Shown here one piece after another: positions 34,584 to 42,850 of a stretch of DNA of 64,000 nucleotides (position 1 is the first letter of the stretch; each line of letters begins with the position of its first letter). Under the pieces are notes generated by a model. It had not been told where the DNA came from, searched no databases, and worked only from the letters and a program-made list of their open reading frames with translations. A program made the translations under genes and the position numbers. This DNA is from Amorphoplanes digitatis (lineage in GTDB: Bacteria > Actinomycetota > Actinomycetes > Mycobacteriales > Micromonosporaceae), in contig NZ_JACHNH010000001.1 of the NCBI RefSeq assembly GCF_014205335.1, forward strand, positions 2,474,501 through 2,538,500, read 5' to 3'.

Positions 34584-36823
34584 GCCCGCCGTTCGGCCGC
34601 CGGCGCCTGCTCGGATATGTGCTGGCGGCCCCGATCCTCGTGACGGCCGCGCCCCTGCGCGCCTCGGCGCGCGACCTCACCGAGGTGCTCGACCTCAACG
34701 ACATCATGACCGCGGCGGCGCTGCCGACCTCGGGCCTGATCACGGTCGAGGTCAACCAGGACGGCACCGTGTCGTTCGCCCTGCCGCGCGCCGAGGTGGG
34801 GCAGGGCATCACCACCTCGACGGCCATGCTGATCGCCGAGGAGCTGTCCGTTCCGCTGCGGCGTGTCCGGGTGACGCTCGCCGACGCCCGCCCGGAGCTG
34901 CTGTTCAACCAGCTCACCGGCGCGTCCAACACCACCGTCTCGACGTACACCCCGATCCGGGTCGCCGCCGCCGTCGCCCGTCAGCGGCTGCTGGCGGCGG
35001 CCGAGGCGGAGCTCGGCACGCCGGCGACCGGGCTGCGCCTGGACGCCGGCGTCATCACCGACGACCGGGGCCGCGGCATCGACATCGGCACCCTCGCCGT
35101 CAAGGCCGCCAGCCCGCGGACGGCGCCGGTGCCCGTCACGCTGCGGACCCGCGAGAGCCTCACCGTCATCGGCCGGCCGCACAACCGGGTCGACGCACTG
35201 GACGCGGTGACCGGCCGCAAGCGGTTCGCCATGGACCTCGACGTCCCCGGCGCCAAGCCGACGATGGTGTGCCGCGCGCCGACCATCAACGGCACCGTGC
35301 GCTCGGTGGCCAACCTCGCCGACGTCCGCGCCATGCCCGGCGTCACCGACGCGGTCGTGATCTCGACCGGGGTCGCGGTCCGTGCGGAGACGTTCGGCCA
35401 GTGCATAGACGCCATCCGTACGCTGGAGGTGACGTGGCGGCCCGGCACCGCCGAGGGCGAGAGCGACGAGACCGTGCTGCGCCAACTCGCGGCCGCCGAG
35501 CTGCCGCTGGGCCCGCGCCCGCCGACGCCGGTCGTCGAGGGCCGGTTCACGTTCCACTTCCGCGGCAACAGCGCGCTGGAGCCGAACTGCGCGATCGCCG
35601 ACGTGCGCCGCGACCGCGCCGAGATCTGGTCGTCGCTGAAGTCGCCGATCGTCGCGCAGGAGACCATCGCGGCCCGCCTCGCTCTGCCGCGCGGCCGGGT
35701 CACCGTGCACGTCACCGAGGGCGGCGGATCGTTCGGGCGCAAGCTGTTCTTCGACGCGGCCCTGGAGGCGGCCGAGGTCTCCCAGAAGATCGGCAAGCCG
35801 GTCAAGCTCATGTGGCACCGCGCCGACGACACCCGGCAGGGCCGCGCGCATCCGATGGCCACCTCGCGGGTGCGGATCGCCTACGCCGGCGACGTCGTGC
35901 TCTCCTACGAGCAGCGGCACACCAGCATCACCACCGACCTCGGCCACGGCATCGGCGAGCTGTTCACCGCGATGGCCGCGCGGCTGCCCATCGGCGGCGC
36001 CGCGTTCTCCCAGATCTTCTTCCAGTTCAGCCAGACCTCCCCGTACGCCTTCGGCAGCCACAGCCGGCTGCTCAATGAGACCGGCCGCGGCTTCAACACC
36101 GGCAGCATGCGCAACGTCTACTCGCCGGACGCGACGTGCGCCCGGGAGCTGATGGTCGACCAGCTCGCCGCGCGGATGAACAAGGACCCGTACCGGTTCC
36201 GCCGCGACCTCCTGCGCGACGACCGGGCCCGGGCGGTGCTGGCGGCGGCGGCGACCGCCGGCGAGTGGGGGCGATCGCTGCCGGCCGGCGTCGCGCAGGG
36301 CATCGCGTTCCACAGCGAGTACAAGGCCGTCAGCGCCTGCCTGGTGGAGATCGACTGCCGCCCCGCCACCGCGAACCGGCCCATCCGCGACGGCGTCGGC
36401 GGCCCGCGCGTCACCCGGGTCGTCTTCGCCGTCGACGTCGGCCTGGCCGTCAACCCGCGCGGGCTCGAGGCGCAGATGATGGGCTGCGTCATGGACGGCA
36501 TCGCGCTCGCCCTGACCTCCAGCCTGCACCTGCGCGACGGGTACTTCCTGGAGGCGAGCTGGGACAACCACTTCTACACGCGACAGTGGAACACGCCGCT
36601 CGACCTGCGGGTCATCATCATGCCGAGCACGTCCGAGCAGCCCGGCGGCGCGGGGGAACTCGGCGTCGCGGCGTCCATGGCGGCGGTGGCCTGTGCGTAC
36701 GGCCGGGCCACCGGCACCCTGCCCACCCGGTTCCCGATCAACCACGGGACGCTGTCGTTCGTACCGAAGCCGACGGTGCCGCCCGTGCCCGCGTCCCCCA
36801 CCGATGGGATACGCCATGCCTGA
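34580..36823 (+). CDS. Molybdenum hydroxylase large subunit (isoquinoline 1-oxidoreductase beta / OxiAB type)
   Basis: 747 aa. Tat signal FGRRRLLGYVLAAP. Cofactor-binding segments: AEVGQGITTSTAMLIAEE, FRGNSALEPNCAIAD, GGGSFGRKLFFDAALEA, and the catalytic Glu in PGGAGELGVAA (~692). This is the xanthine-oxidase-like IorB branch with a molybdopterin cytosine dinucleotide cofactor. In Streptomyces K30 an lcp gene is followed by such a pair (OxiA/OxiB), thought to oxidise the aldehydes released by Lcp. ATG overlaps the lcp stop by 4 bp; the stop overlaps the small subunit by 8 bp. Confidence 0.9.
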   Translation: MSPPFGRRRLLGYVLAAPILVTAAPLRASARDLTEVLDLNDIMTAAALPTSGLITVEVNQDGTVSFALPRAEVGQGITTSTAMLIAEELSVPLRRVRVTLADARPELLFNQLTGASNTTVSTYTPIRVAAAVARQRLLAAAEAELGTPATGLRLDAGVITDDRGRGIDIGTLAVKAASPRTAPVPVTLRTRESLTVIGRPHNRVDALDAVTGRKRFAMDLDVPGAKPTMVCRAPTINGTVRSVANLADVRAMPGVTDAVVISTGVAVRAETFGQCIDAIRTLEVTWRPGTAEGESDETVLRQLAAAELPLGPRPPTPVVEGRFTFHFRGNSALEPNCAIADVRRDRAEIWSSLKSPIVAQETIAARLALPRGRVTVHVTEGGGSFGRKLFFDAALEAAEVSQKIGKPVKLMWHRADDTRQGRAHPMATSRVRIAYAGDVVLSYEQRHTSITTDLGHGIGELFTAMAARLPIGGAAFSQIFFQFSQTSPYAFGSHSRLLNETGRGFNTGSMRNVYSPDATCARELMVDQLAARMNKDPYRFRRDLLRDDRARAVLAAAATAGEWGRSLPAGVAQGIAFHSEYKAVSACLVEIDCRPATANRPIRDGVGGPRVTRVVFAVDVGLAVNPRGLEAQMMGCVMDGIALALTSSLHLRDGYFLEASWDNHFYTRQWNTPLDLRVIIMPSTSEQPGGAGELGVAASMAAVACAYGRATGTLPTRFPINHGTLSFVPKPTVPPVPASPTDGIRHA

Positions 36824-37301
36824 GCACTCCTTCCGGGTCAACGGCACGCCGGTCACCGTCGACGTGCCCGGCGACGTGCGGCTGCTGTGGGTGCTGCGCG
36901 ACATCCTCGGCATCACCGGGCCGAAGTACGGCTGCGGCATCAACGTCTGCAAGGCCTGCACCAGCCACCTCAACGGCCGGGCCGTCAGCCCCTGCGCGAT
37001 ACCCGTCGGCGACCTCGGCCCGGACGACGAGGTGACCACGATCGAGGGCCTCGCGGCCACCGCCGGCGCGGAGCTGCATCCGATGCAGCAGGCCTGGCTC
37101 GACCACGACGTCGTCCAGTGCGGCTACTGCCAGCCCGGCCAGATCATGGCGGCCGTCGACCTGGTCCGGCGGGTCGCCGCAGAGGGCCGCGCTGTCACCG
37201 ACGCCGACCTGGACGGCATCCGCAACGTCTGCCGGTGCGGCACCTACTTCCGCATCCGCGCGGCGATCCGGGCGGGCGCGGCCGGCATGGGATCACCGTG
37301 A
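36816..37301 (+). CDS. Molybdenum hydroxylase small subunit, 2x[2Fe-2S]
   Basis: 161 aa. N-terminal plant-type ferredoxin domain with Cys ligands in KYGCGINVCKACTSHLNG and SPCAIP. C-terminal four-helix domain with CGYCQPGQIM and NVCRCGTYFRIR for the second cluster. It passes electrons from the molybdenum centre of the large subunit to an external acceptor; no FAD subunit is nearby, as in the isoquinoline oxidoreductase branch. ATG 36816 lies inside the large-subunit end; ATG 36804 is possible. No signal peptide, so it is presumably exported in complex with the Tat-tagged large subunit. Confidence 0.9.
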   Translation: MPEHSFRVNGTPVTVDVPGDVRLLWVLRDILGITGPKYGCGINVCKACTSHLNGRAVSPCAIPVGDLGPDDEVTTIEGLAATAGAELHPMQQAWLDHDVVQCGYCQPGQIMAAVDLVRRVAAEGRAVTDADLDGIRNVCRCGTYFRIRAAIRAGAAGMGSP

Positions 37302-37703
37302 GCTGAGGCTGGTCAGGTCGGCCCAGATGTGGTCGATCGCCGCGGCAAGGGCCCGTACCGTCCGGTCCTGGACGGCGGCGCGGCGGGCGCCCGAGGGGAG
37401 GGTGGCGGACCGGGCCAGCTCGTCGGCCGCGTCGGCCAGCCTCGCCAGCGTCGGCCGCAGGTGGACCGGTCCGCGCCGCGCCGACTGCGCCGCGCGTACC
37501 GCGAGGTCGCGCGCGCCGCGCCGGATCAGCTGCTGCTCCGCGAGGGAGCCGTATCCGCTGACGTACACGCAGATCGTCTCGCCGTCGGCCAGCAGGCGAC
37601 GCAGGTCGGCACAGTGTGGCCTCCGGTCCGTGCGCCGGTGCTGCCAGCAGACGATCACGGCGGCGGACAGGAGGGTGCTGATCATGTCCAGGTCGATGCG
37701 CAC
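37293..37703 (-). CDS. Hypothetical protein
   Basis: 136 aa, Arg/Ala-rich, no signal peptide. A hydrophobic N-terminal stretch (MISTLLSAAVIVCWQ), then charged helices. No family was recognised. GTG start with GGGAGACGG upstream. The stop overlaps the molybdenum hydroxylase small-subunit end by 9 bp (convergent). Divergent from the next gene across 181 bp with a pair of inverted repeats. Confidence 0.5.
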   Translation of the reverse strand: MRIDLDMISTLLSAAVIVCWQHRRTDRRPHCADLRRLLADGETICVYVSGYGSLAEQQLIRRGARDLAVRAAQSARRGPVHLRPTLARLADAADELARSATLPSGARRAAVQDRTVRALAAAIDHIWADLTSLSSR

Positions 37704-37767
37704 GGTTCCGTCTCCCTAGCAGGGGAAATGAGGTGACGGCAGGTTTCTATCTCAAAGATCGGCGGTT

Positions 37768-37850
37768 AAACAGGTACGCAGACATGTACCTGTTTTGGCG
37801 TGAGCGATCAGTCACTTGGGGTGATAAATTAGGTACGCAGCTGCGGACCT
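37768..37850. promoter_or_regulatory. Two related inverted repeats (candidate operators)
   Basis: AAACAGGTAC-N8-GTACCTGTTT (37768-37795) is perfect over 10-bp arms. AGGTACGCAGCTGCGGACCT (37831-37850) is a near-perfect 20-bp palindrome. Both contain the direct repeat AGGTACGCAG, 59 bp apart. They lie in the divergent gap 37704-37884; the second is 34 bp before ATG 37885. Confidence 0.55.
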
Positions 37851-37884
37851 TTTGCCGTCCGGCATCGTCGGTAGCATCCACACC

Positions 37885-38838
37885 ATGACTGCGTCAAAGC
37901 GGCATTTACCTTACCCCTACGATCAGGATCTGATCGGTATCGTCACCCGGGTCAAAGGCAAACGACCGGCTACGCGCGCCGCCCTGCCCAATGATCTGAA
38001 GGTGGCCTCCTATCTGAAGGCCGGCGTGACCTTGATAGAGCGCAACCTCGGCCCGCAGGACGGGTCCGGCGACCTCGAACAGGGAGTCAACCGCCCATAC
38101 CGCTCCGGGATCAAGTTCTTGACCGAGCGGGCCGTCATCGCGGAGATGGAGCGCATCGAGCCGCCCTTTCTGAGGCTGAAAGGCGATGGCCCGTACCGGT
38201 GCACCTGGGCCACCCACGACGACTACGTCGACGATCTGCTCGACTTCCTGTTTCATCCGATCAACTACGACGACCAGTACGGCGCGGCGATGCAGACGCG
38301 CGGCGAGTCATTGATCAATGCGGAAACCCTCGTGGACGCGTCCGATCATGTCGCCTTCTACGAACTCCAGGCGATCTGCCGGATGTCGCTCTTCCGGCTC
38401 CAGCTGATGATGGCGGCGACGGCCCGTCACGACGACGGTATCCACCGGGCCATCGCCAGGAACTACACCGCCGCGCTGGAACCCTGGAAGAAGTACTACG
38501 AGTCCACCATCGCCGAGCGTGGCTTCCGCCTCTGTGAAGGTGTCAGCCTGGATCAGTTCGCCAACATGCTGGCGGCGGTCATCGAGGGCTTCGCGGTGCG
38601 TCACCTGGGTGATCCCGAGGCCGGCATCCTCGGGGACGCTCCCACCACCGGCAGCACCACCTCGATGCTGATCATTGCCGTCCTGAACAGCTATCTCGAG
38701 CCGGCCAACGGTCCCCGGCGCCCGGCGCTCCGTGAGCAGTTCGCGGCGGTCGAGAACGCCGCCCGCGGCCGCCAGGTCGCGCCCTGTCAGGGCCGGTACG
38801 AGCCCGCCGTCGCCGGACCCGGGTCGCCGGCCAGGTGA
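37885..38838 (+). CDS. Protein of unknown function, possible TetR C-terminal-like fold
   Basis: 317 aa, cytoplasmic. The middle and C-terminal part (HVAFYELQAICRMSLFRLQ, then QFANMLAAVIEGFAVRHLGDP) resembles the helical ligand domain of TetR-type regulators. The N terminus has no clear helix-turn-helix, so it may bind DNA differently or act as a sensor only. Two operator-like repeats directly upstream suggest autoregulation. ATG 37885 was chosen; codons upstream are in the promoter region. The 3' end overlaps the convergent gene by 52 bp. Base composition is somewhat lower in GC than its neighbours. Confidence 0.6.
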   Translation: MTASKRHLPYPYDQDLIGIVTRVKGKRPATRAALPNDLKVASYLKAGVTLIERNLGPQDGSGDLEQGVNRPYRSGIKFLTERAVIAEMERIEPPFLRLKGDGPYRCTWATHDDYVDDLLDFLFHPINYDDQYGAAMQTRGESLINAETLVDASDHVAFYELQAICRMSLFRLQLMMAATARHDDGIHRAIARNYTAALEPWKKYYESTIAERGFRLCEGVSLDQFANMLAAVIEGFAVRHLGDPEAGILGDAPTTGSTTSMLIIAVLNSYLEPANGPRRPALREQFAAVENAARGRQVAPCQGRYEPAVAGPGSPAR

Positions 38839-39524
38839 CCCACGGCGATGGACACCGCCTCCTCGGCGGTGCCGGTCTGCCCGAGAACGGCGCCGCGGAA
38901 GGAGGTCTTCGCGATGAACAGGCCATTCAGCGTCGCCTCCAGGCACACCGCGTCCGGGGAGAACGGGAATCCGGTGGTGGTCGAGAACCGCAAGGACCAG
39001 TGGCTCGTGTACGGATACAGCTGCCGTAGCCTCGGCTCGGCATGGGCGGCCTCGACAAGCGCTTGATGTTCCGGCCAGTTCGCCTGTTCGGCGTCCTCTC
39101 GCAACCATTGCCACTGGGCCGCCACCAGCTGCTCCGGCCCTTGCTCGGCGGCCTCGGCCAGCCGGGTCAGCTCCACGAACGGCACCGCCTGCCGAATATC
39201 GCGCAGCGGTATCCCCTCGCGCCACAGCTGCGCCGCCCGGGCGACGTCGACCAGCTGTTGTGTTGAGCCGCCGATCATCCAGACGCCCTGGCCCCAACCG
39301 GTGATTCCCCAGCAGCGCCGGGTCGATCCCGCGTTGATGTCGAGTTGGTTGCGCAGCGGGGTGGCGCTGGTGACGCCGGCGTACTGGAGCGGCTTCTCCG
39401 CGTGGGTGATCACCTGGCCGAGCACCAGTCCCTTCGCCGCCGCCACCGCCCGCAGAGCGGCGGCCAGACTGCCCATCGCGGCCACGTCGGGGTACAGGTC
39501 GACTGGATTGGGAAGAGTAGTCAC
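38787..39524 (-). CDS. DUF6193-like protein
   Basis: 245 aa, no signal peptide. Segments KPLQYAGVTSATPLRN, GVWMIGGSTQQLVDVARAAQLW, LREDAEQANWPEH, YTSHWSLRFSTTTGFPFS and the C-terminal VSIAVGHLAGDPGPATAG match, as I recall, DUF6193 proteins of actinomycetes, some annotated near natural-product genes. No catalytic motif is visible and function is unknown. Overlaps the preceding gene by 52 bp at their 3' ends. Confidence 0.6.
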   Translation of the reverse strand: MTTLPNPVDLYPDVAAMGSLAAALRAVAAAKGLVLGQVITHAEKPLQYAGVTSATPLRNQLDINAGSTRRCWGITGWGQGVWMIGGSTQQLVDVARAAQLWREGIPLRDIRQAVPFVELTRLAEAAEQGPEQLVAAQWQWLREDAEQANWPEHQALVEAAHAEPRLRQLYPYTSHWSLRFSTTTGFPFSPDAVCLEATLNGLFIAKTSFRGAVLGQTGTAEEAVSIAVGHLAGDPGPATAGSYRP

Positions 39525-39611
39525 GGCAGCGAGTGTGCCGCATTCGCGTGCGCCCGGGCAGTTCCTGGAACGGCATTGTTCGGCACGCTCGAATGGTTAG
39601 TCTTGATCATC

Positions 39612-40073
39612 GTGGAGATGCCGCCGTACCAACCAGAACCGCCGCCTCCGCGGCGCCGCACGCTGCGGACGGTGTTGATCGTGGTCGGCATTGTGCTGGT
39701 GTTGTGCTGCGCGGGCGCGGTGGCCGGGGGATTCTTCCTTTTCCGGGAGGTGAAGCAGGCGACCGACCCGGCCCGTGAGGCCACCGAGGAGTTCGTCACC
39801 GATCTGGAGTCGGGCGACGCGGATGCCGCCTACGGCCGACTCTGCGCCGGCACGCGGGGCCGGTTCACGCGCGAGGCATTTTTACATGGGCTGAGCGAGC
39901 AGCCCAGAATTCAAAGTCATGAAATCGTCGGCGTCAATGTGTCGACCGTCAACGGCCGAGTCTCGGCAACCACCACCGCCGAGCTCACCTTCGATACCGG
40001 CTTCGTCGACCGGCACACCTTCAAGCTCGTCAAGGAGGACGGGCAGTGGAAGGTGTGCGGGCAGCCGTTCTGA
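39612..40073 (+). CDS. Membrane-anchored DUF4878-like protein
   Basis: 153 aa. Pro-rich cytoplasmic N terminus, one membrane helix (~18-42, VLIVVGIVLVLCCAG), then an extracytoplasmic alpha+beta domain of ~100 residues (ATEEFVTDLESGDADAAYGRL; FKLVKEDGQWKVCG) of the NTF2/lumazine-binding-like DUF4878 type. Such proteins are common cell-surface proteins of unknown role in actinomycetes. No Shine-Dalgarno is seen; GTG 39612 with a TTAGTCT -10-like box suggests a leaderless message. ATG 39618 is the alternative. Confidence 0.65.
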   Translation: MEMPPYQPEPPPPRRRTLRTVLIVVGIVLVLCCAGAVAGGFFLFREVKQATDPAREATEEFVTDLESGDADAAYGRLCAGTRGRFTREAFLHGLSEQPRIQSHEIVGVNVSTVNGRVSATTTAELTFDTGFVDRHTFKLVKEDGQWKVCGQPF

Positions 40074-40084
40074 GACATCCCGCG

Positions 40085-40118
40085 CCGCGGTGCGGGGGAG
40101 GTGGCCCCCGCACCGCGG
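40085..40118. terminator. Bidirectional terminator
   Basis: CCGCGGTGCGGGGG (40085-40098) pairs perfectly with CCCCCGCACCGCGG (40105-40118) around AGGTGG. It lies between two convergent genes, 11 bp and 13 bp from their stops. Confidence 0.75.
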
Positions 40119-40131
40119 ACGTGACGGTCGA

Positions 40132-41070
40132 TCAGGCGCCGGCGAGGGTCCAGACGGCGCTGGCGATCGCATTCGAGGCCAGGACCATGCTGTCCTGGGA
40201 GACGTCGGTCATGTTGTCGCAGGCCTTGTGGTAGCAGGCGCCCAGCGCGCTGAGGCTGCGTACCGAGCTGACGCCGGTGACCTTGACGCCGGCGTTCTTG
40301 AACGCGGCGTGGTCCGAGCGGTCGTCGGTGTCCAGCGACGGGTTGACGGTGATGCCCTTCGAGGCGAAGTAGGTCCGGAACGGCGCGTTGAGGCCGTTCG
40401 ACTGGCCCTCGACGTACAGGCTCCAGCCGACCGGGGTGTTGTTCTCGATCTTGTTGCCGACCATGTCGAAGTTGAGGTACCCGTCGATCTTCGCGGCCCC
40501 GCCGCTGGGCAGGTGCGACACGTAGTAGCTGGAGCCGATGTCGCCCTGCTCCTCGGCGCCCCAGAAGCCGAAGCGGATCCGCTTCTGCGGCACCAGCTTC
40601 GCCTGCGAGATCGCGGTGGCGTTCGCCAGCAGGGCCGCCACGCCGGAACCGTTGTCGTTGATGCCCGGGCCGGCCTTGACCGAGTCGGAGTGGGCGCCCG
40701 CCATGATCACGTGGTTGGCGTCGCCGTACGGCCACTCGGCGATGACGTTGGACGCGGCCTTGCCGCCGGTGGTGAAGTTCTGCACGGTGGTCACCCAGCC
40801 GAGCGCGGTGAGCTGCGCCTTGATGTAGTTCACGGTGGACGTGAAGCCGGTGCTGCCGATGACCCGGGTGTTGTTGCTGGCCGTGGCGAAGTCCATCAGC
40901 TTCTGCAGGTGTGCCATCGGCGCCGCCGCGGTGATCGGCGGCGGGGCGAGGGCGACCTTGACGGCGGCCGGGGCGACCGGTGCCGGGGAGGCGTATGCCG
41001 CGCCGGCGAGCGCCAGGGTGGCGGTCAGGGCGGCGGCGGCGCCGGCGTAGGCAAGCTTGCGAACCCGCAT
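40132..41070 (-). CDS. Secreted M28-family zinc aminopeptidase
   Basis: 312 aa. Signal peptide (LAYAGAAAALTATLALAGAAYA). Zinc ligands typical of the Streptomyces griseus aminopeptidase: His in GAHSDSV, bridging Asp in INDNGSGVAALL, Glu-Glu in FWGAEEQG, Asp in NFDMVG, and a late His in ACYHKACDN. It removes N-terminal hydrophobic residues from peptides outside the cell. ATG 41070 has GGAGG well placed before it. Confidence 0.9.
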   Translation of the reverse strand: MRVRKLAYAGAAAALTATLALAGAAYASPAPVAPAAVKVALAPPPITAAAPMAHLQKLMDFATASNNTRVIGSTGFTSTVNYIKAQLTALGWVTTVQNFTTGGKAASNVIAEWPYGDANHVIMAGAHSDSVKAGPGINDNGSGVAALLANATAISQAKLVPQKRIRFGFWGAEEQGDIGSSYYVSHLPSGGAAKIDGYLNFDMVGNKIENNTPVGWSLYVEGQSNGLNAPFRTYFASKGITVNPSLDTDDRSDHAAFKNAGVKVTGVSSVRSLSALGACYHKACDNMTDVSQDSMVLASNAIASAVWTLAGA

Positions 41071-41343
41071 CGTTCCTCCAGGGGGTGGGAGCCGAGACCC
41101 GGGGCCGCGGCTGAGCGCGCTGGTCGCGGCCGGCGTCAAGGGTGAACGGCGGCGTTGCCAGGAACCCCGGAGCCGAACCCTACGCATCCCGCGGGGACAC
41201 CGGGACATATCAATATGCCCCTCTCATTCCCGGCGGTTTCCCGGCCGGGGCATCTCCCGCGGCGGGTCGGTGCCGACCGGAACGGGCCTCCGACCTGCCT
41301 AAACCGGTGGAGTGGGCACGCACGGGCGGCTACGGTCGCGGGC

Positions 41344-41703
41344 ATGACTACACGCACCATCCGGGTCACCGTACGGGGAGCCTTCGACGGGCTCGACGAC
41401 GAGCAGCGCGCCGGCCTGCTCGCGCTCGCGGCGCAGCACGACGTGGCGTTCGCCGCGTATACCGATGAGGGCTCGCTGACCTATGACATCGCGGCCCGGC
41501 CGTTCTTCACCTTCCGGTTCGCCCGTACCGCGCAGAGCGAGCAGGACGTTCCGGCCGTGGTGCGCGACGCCGAGGCGGCCGCGGTGGCCTACCTCGACGA
41601 GCACGGGTACGGCTACAAGAACCTCAGTGCGCAGGCCGTCGACATGTCGCAGGTGCCGCTGGGCAAGCGCGGCCGCAAGGAGGCCGCCCGCGGCGAACGC
41701 TAG
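41344..41703 (+). CDS. DUF6204-like protein
   Basis: 119 aa, cytoplasmic. It begins TRTIRVTVRGAFDGLDDEQR and continues LAAQHDVAFAAYTDEGSLTYD and FFTFRF, matching the short DUF6204 proteins of actinomycetes; the tail is Lys/Arg-rich. Function unknown. ATG 41344 is chosen because the in-frame codons upstream look non-coding. The preceding 41071-41343 gap holds no recognisable gene or repeat. Confidence 0.65.
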   Translation: MTTRTIRVTVRGAFDGLDDEQRAGLLALAAQHDVAFAAYTDEGSLTYDIAARPFFTFRFARTAQSEQDVPAVVRDAEAAAVAYLDEHGYGYKNLSAQAVDMSQVPLGKRGRKEAARGER

Positions 41704-41833
41704 GGCGGGCGATCCTATTCGAGGAGCTTCGCGGACAGTAGCTTTTGTAAAAACATATATAGATGCTTGTCGGTTTCCGTCCCGGTTCTGCAAGATCCGT
41801 GGAGCACGTATCGCTCTAGGAACGGGGAAACAG

Positions 41834-42181
41834 ATGCGAAATCGAGCTACAGTCCGCGCGCTCTCCATCGCCGCGCTCGCCGTCGTCGGCGGGCTCGCGG
41901 TTCCGGCCGCCGCCGCGCACGCCACCGCCTCCGATTGCCACAGCCAGCGCTGGAACGGCTCCGGCGACCAGGACGGCTGGCAGGCGAAGTGTGACACGCA
42001 GAGCAACCCGGGCAAGGACCTCTACCGCGCGGTGGCGACCTGCTCGCGCGACACCAACCCCAGCGTCAAGGTCACCGTGTACGGCGGATGGGTCGGCGGC
42101 GTCGCCTCCGGCTGGTCGATCGCGCGCTGCGCGTCCAACTACTCCGTCGTCAGCGGCAGGTACGAGACCGGTTCGCGGTAG
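41834..42181 (+). CDS. Small secreted protein of unknown function
   Basis: 115 aa. Signal peptide (LSIAALAVVGGLAVPAAAAHA), mature part ~85 residues with four Cys (DCHSQRW, AKCDTQ, ATCSRD, ARCASN), so two disulfides are likely. Aromatic and Gly-rich, suggesting a small beta-sheet protein. ATG 41834 follows ACGGGGAAACAG. The upstream 130 bp are AT-rich (41740-41770). Followed by a hairpin terminator. Confidence 0.6.
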   Translation: MRNRATVRALSIAALAVVGGLAVPAAAAHATASDCHSQRWNGSGDQDGWQAKCDTQSNPGKDLYRAVATCSRDTNPSVKVTVYGGWVGGVASGWSIARCASNYSVVSGRYETGSR

Positions 42182-42210
42182 CTCCGCCGCGACCGCGGAA
42201 TCCGACAAAC

Positions 42211-42250
42211 GCGCACCCTCGACGGCGGCCCGCTGCCTTCGAGGGTGCGC
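42211..42250 (+). terminator. Hairpin terminator
   Basis: GCGCACCCTCGA (42211-42222) pairs perfectly with TCGAGGGTGCGC (42239-42250); the 16-nt loop is long. It lies 29 bp after the small secreted protein gene. Confidence 0.5.
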
Positions 42251-42454
42251 GTGCGTCGGTACGGCCCGGTTGTGCGGTTCTCGTTCGCTGCCGGGTCGCT
42301 GTCAGGTTGCCGACATCGTCTCCCGATCTGTGCGCCGAAAAATGGTCGGACAAACGAAATTGATCGTCAATTCTTGGACGTGTGGCAGTATGGGTCACTG
42401 CTGTACTGCCCGGGCAGCCTGACATTGCGATCTGCAACAGCGGGGGGCGTACGA

Positions 42455-42838
42455 ATGCGACAGAAATTCTTGGCGGTCGGTATCGTCTGCTCATTGACCG
42501 GCGCAAGCCTTTCGATTATCGGTTCACCCGCGGCGGCCGACACCAAATACGGCTGCAGGTATCCACGGGTCTGCCTGTACATGAACAATTCGGACTGGGT
42601 CGCGCGTAAGCCGACCGCGGCCTATCAGGACATAACGTCGAATTGGCAGCAGTTGGGTCAGCGTGGGCGTCAGGCCTACGCCGTCTACAACTCGCGCAAC
42701 GACGACACCGTCTGGATGACCGACGGCAATAAAGCGGACTGTCTGAGTCCGGGCGAACTCTGGTTCTATGACCCCGACGCCCCCATGAAGATCGTAAAGA
42801 TAAGGGTCGACGGCGAGTCGGACTGCTTCGGCCGCTGA
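42455..42838 (+). CDS. Small secreted protein, possible peptidase-inhibitor I36-like
   Basis: 127 aa. Signal peptide (LAVGIVCSLTGASLSIIG, ending PAAA). The mature part (YGCRYPRVCLYMNNSDW, ITSNWQQL, YAVYNSRNDDTVWM, DGESDC) has four Cys in the pattern of small secreted actinomycete proteins annotated as family I36 inhibitors; this link is tentative. The gene and its promoter region are clearly lower in GC than the rest of the window, which may reflect recent acquisition. Convergent with the next gene, 12 bp apart. Confidence 0.55.
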   Translation: MRQKFLAVGIVCSLTGASLSIIGSPAAADTKYGCRYPRVCLYMNNSDWVARKPTAAYQDITSNWQQLGQRGRQAYAVYNSRNDDTVWMTDGNKADCLSPGELWFYDPDAPMKIVKIRVDGESDCFGR

Positions 42839-42850
42839 ACTCGATGACGG

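Noticed and set aside
34523..37060. Minus-strand frame of ~845 codons opposite the molybdenum hydroxylase
   Set aside because: Mirror of the coding strand; no domain; the plus strand has cofactor-binding motifs.
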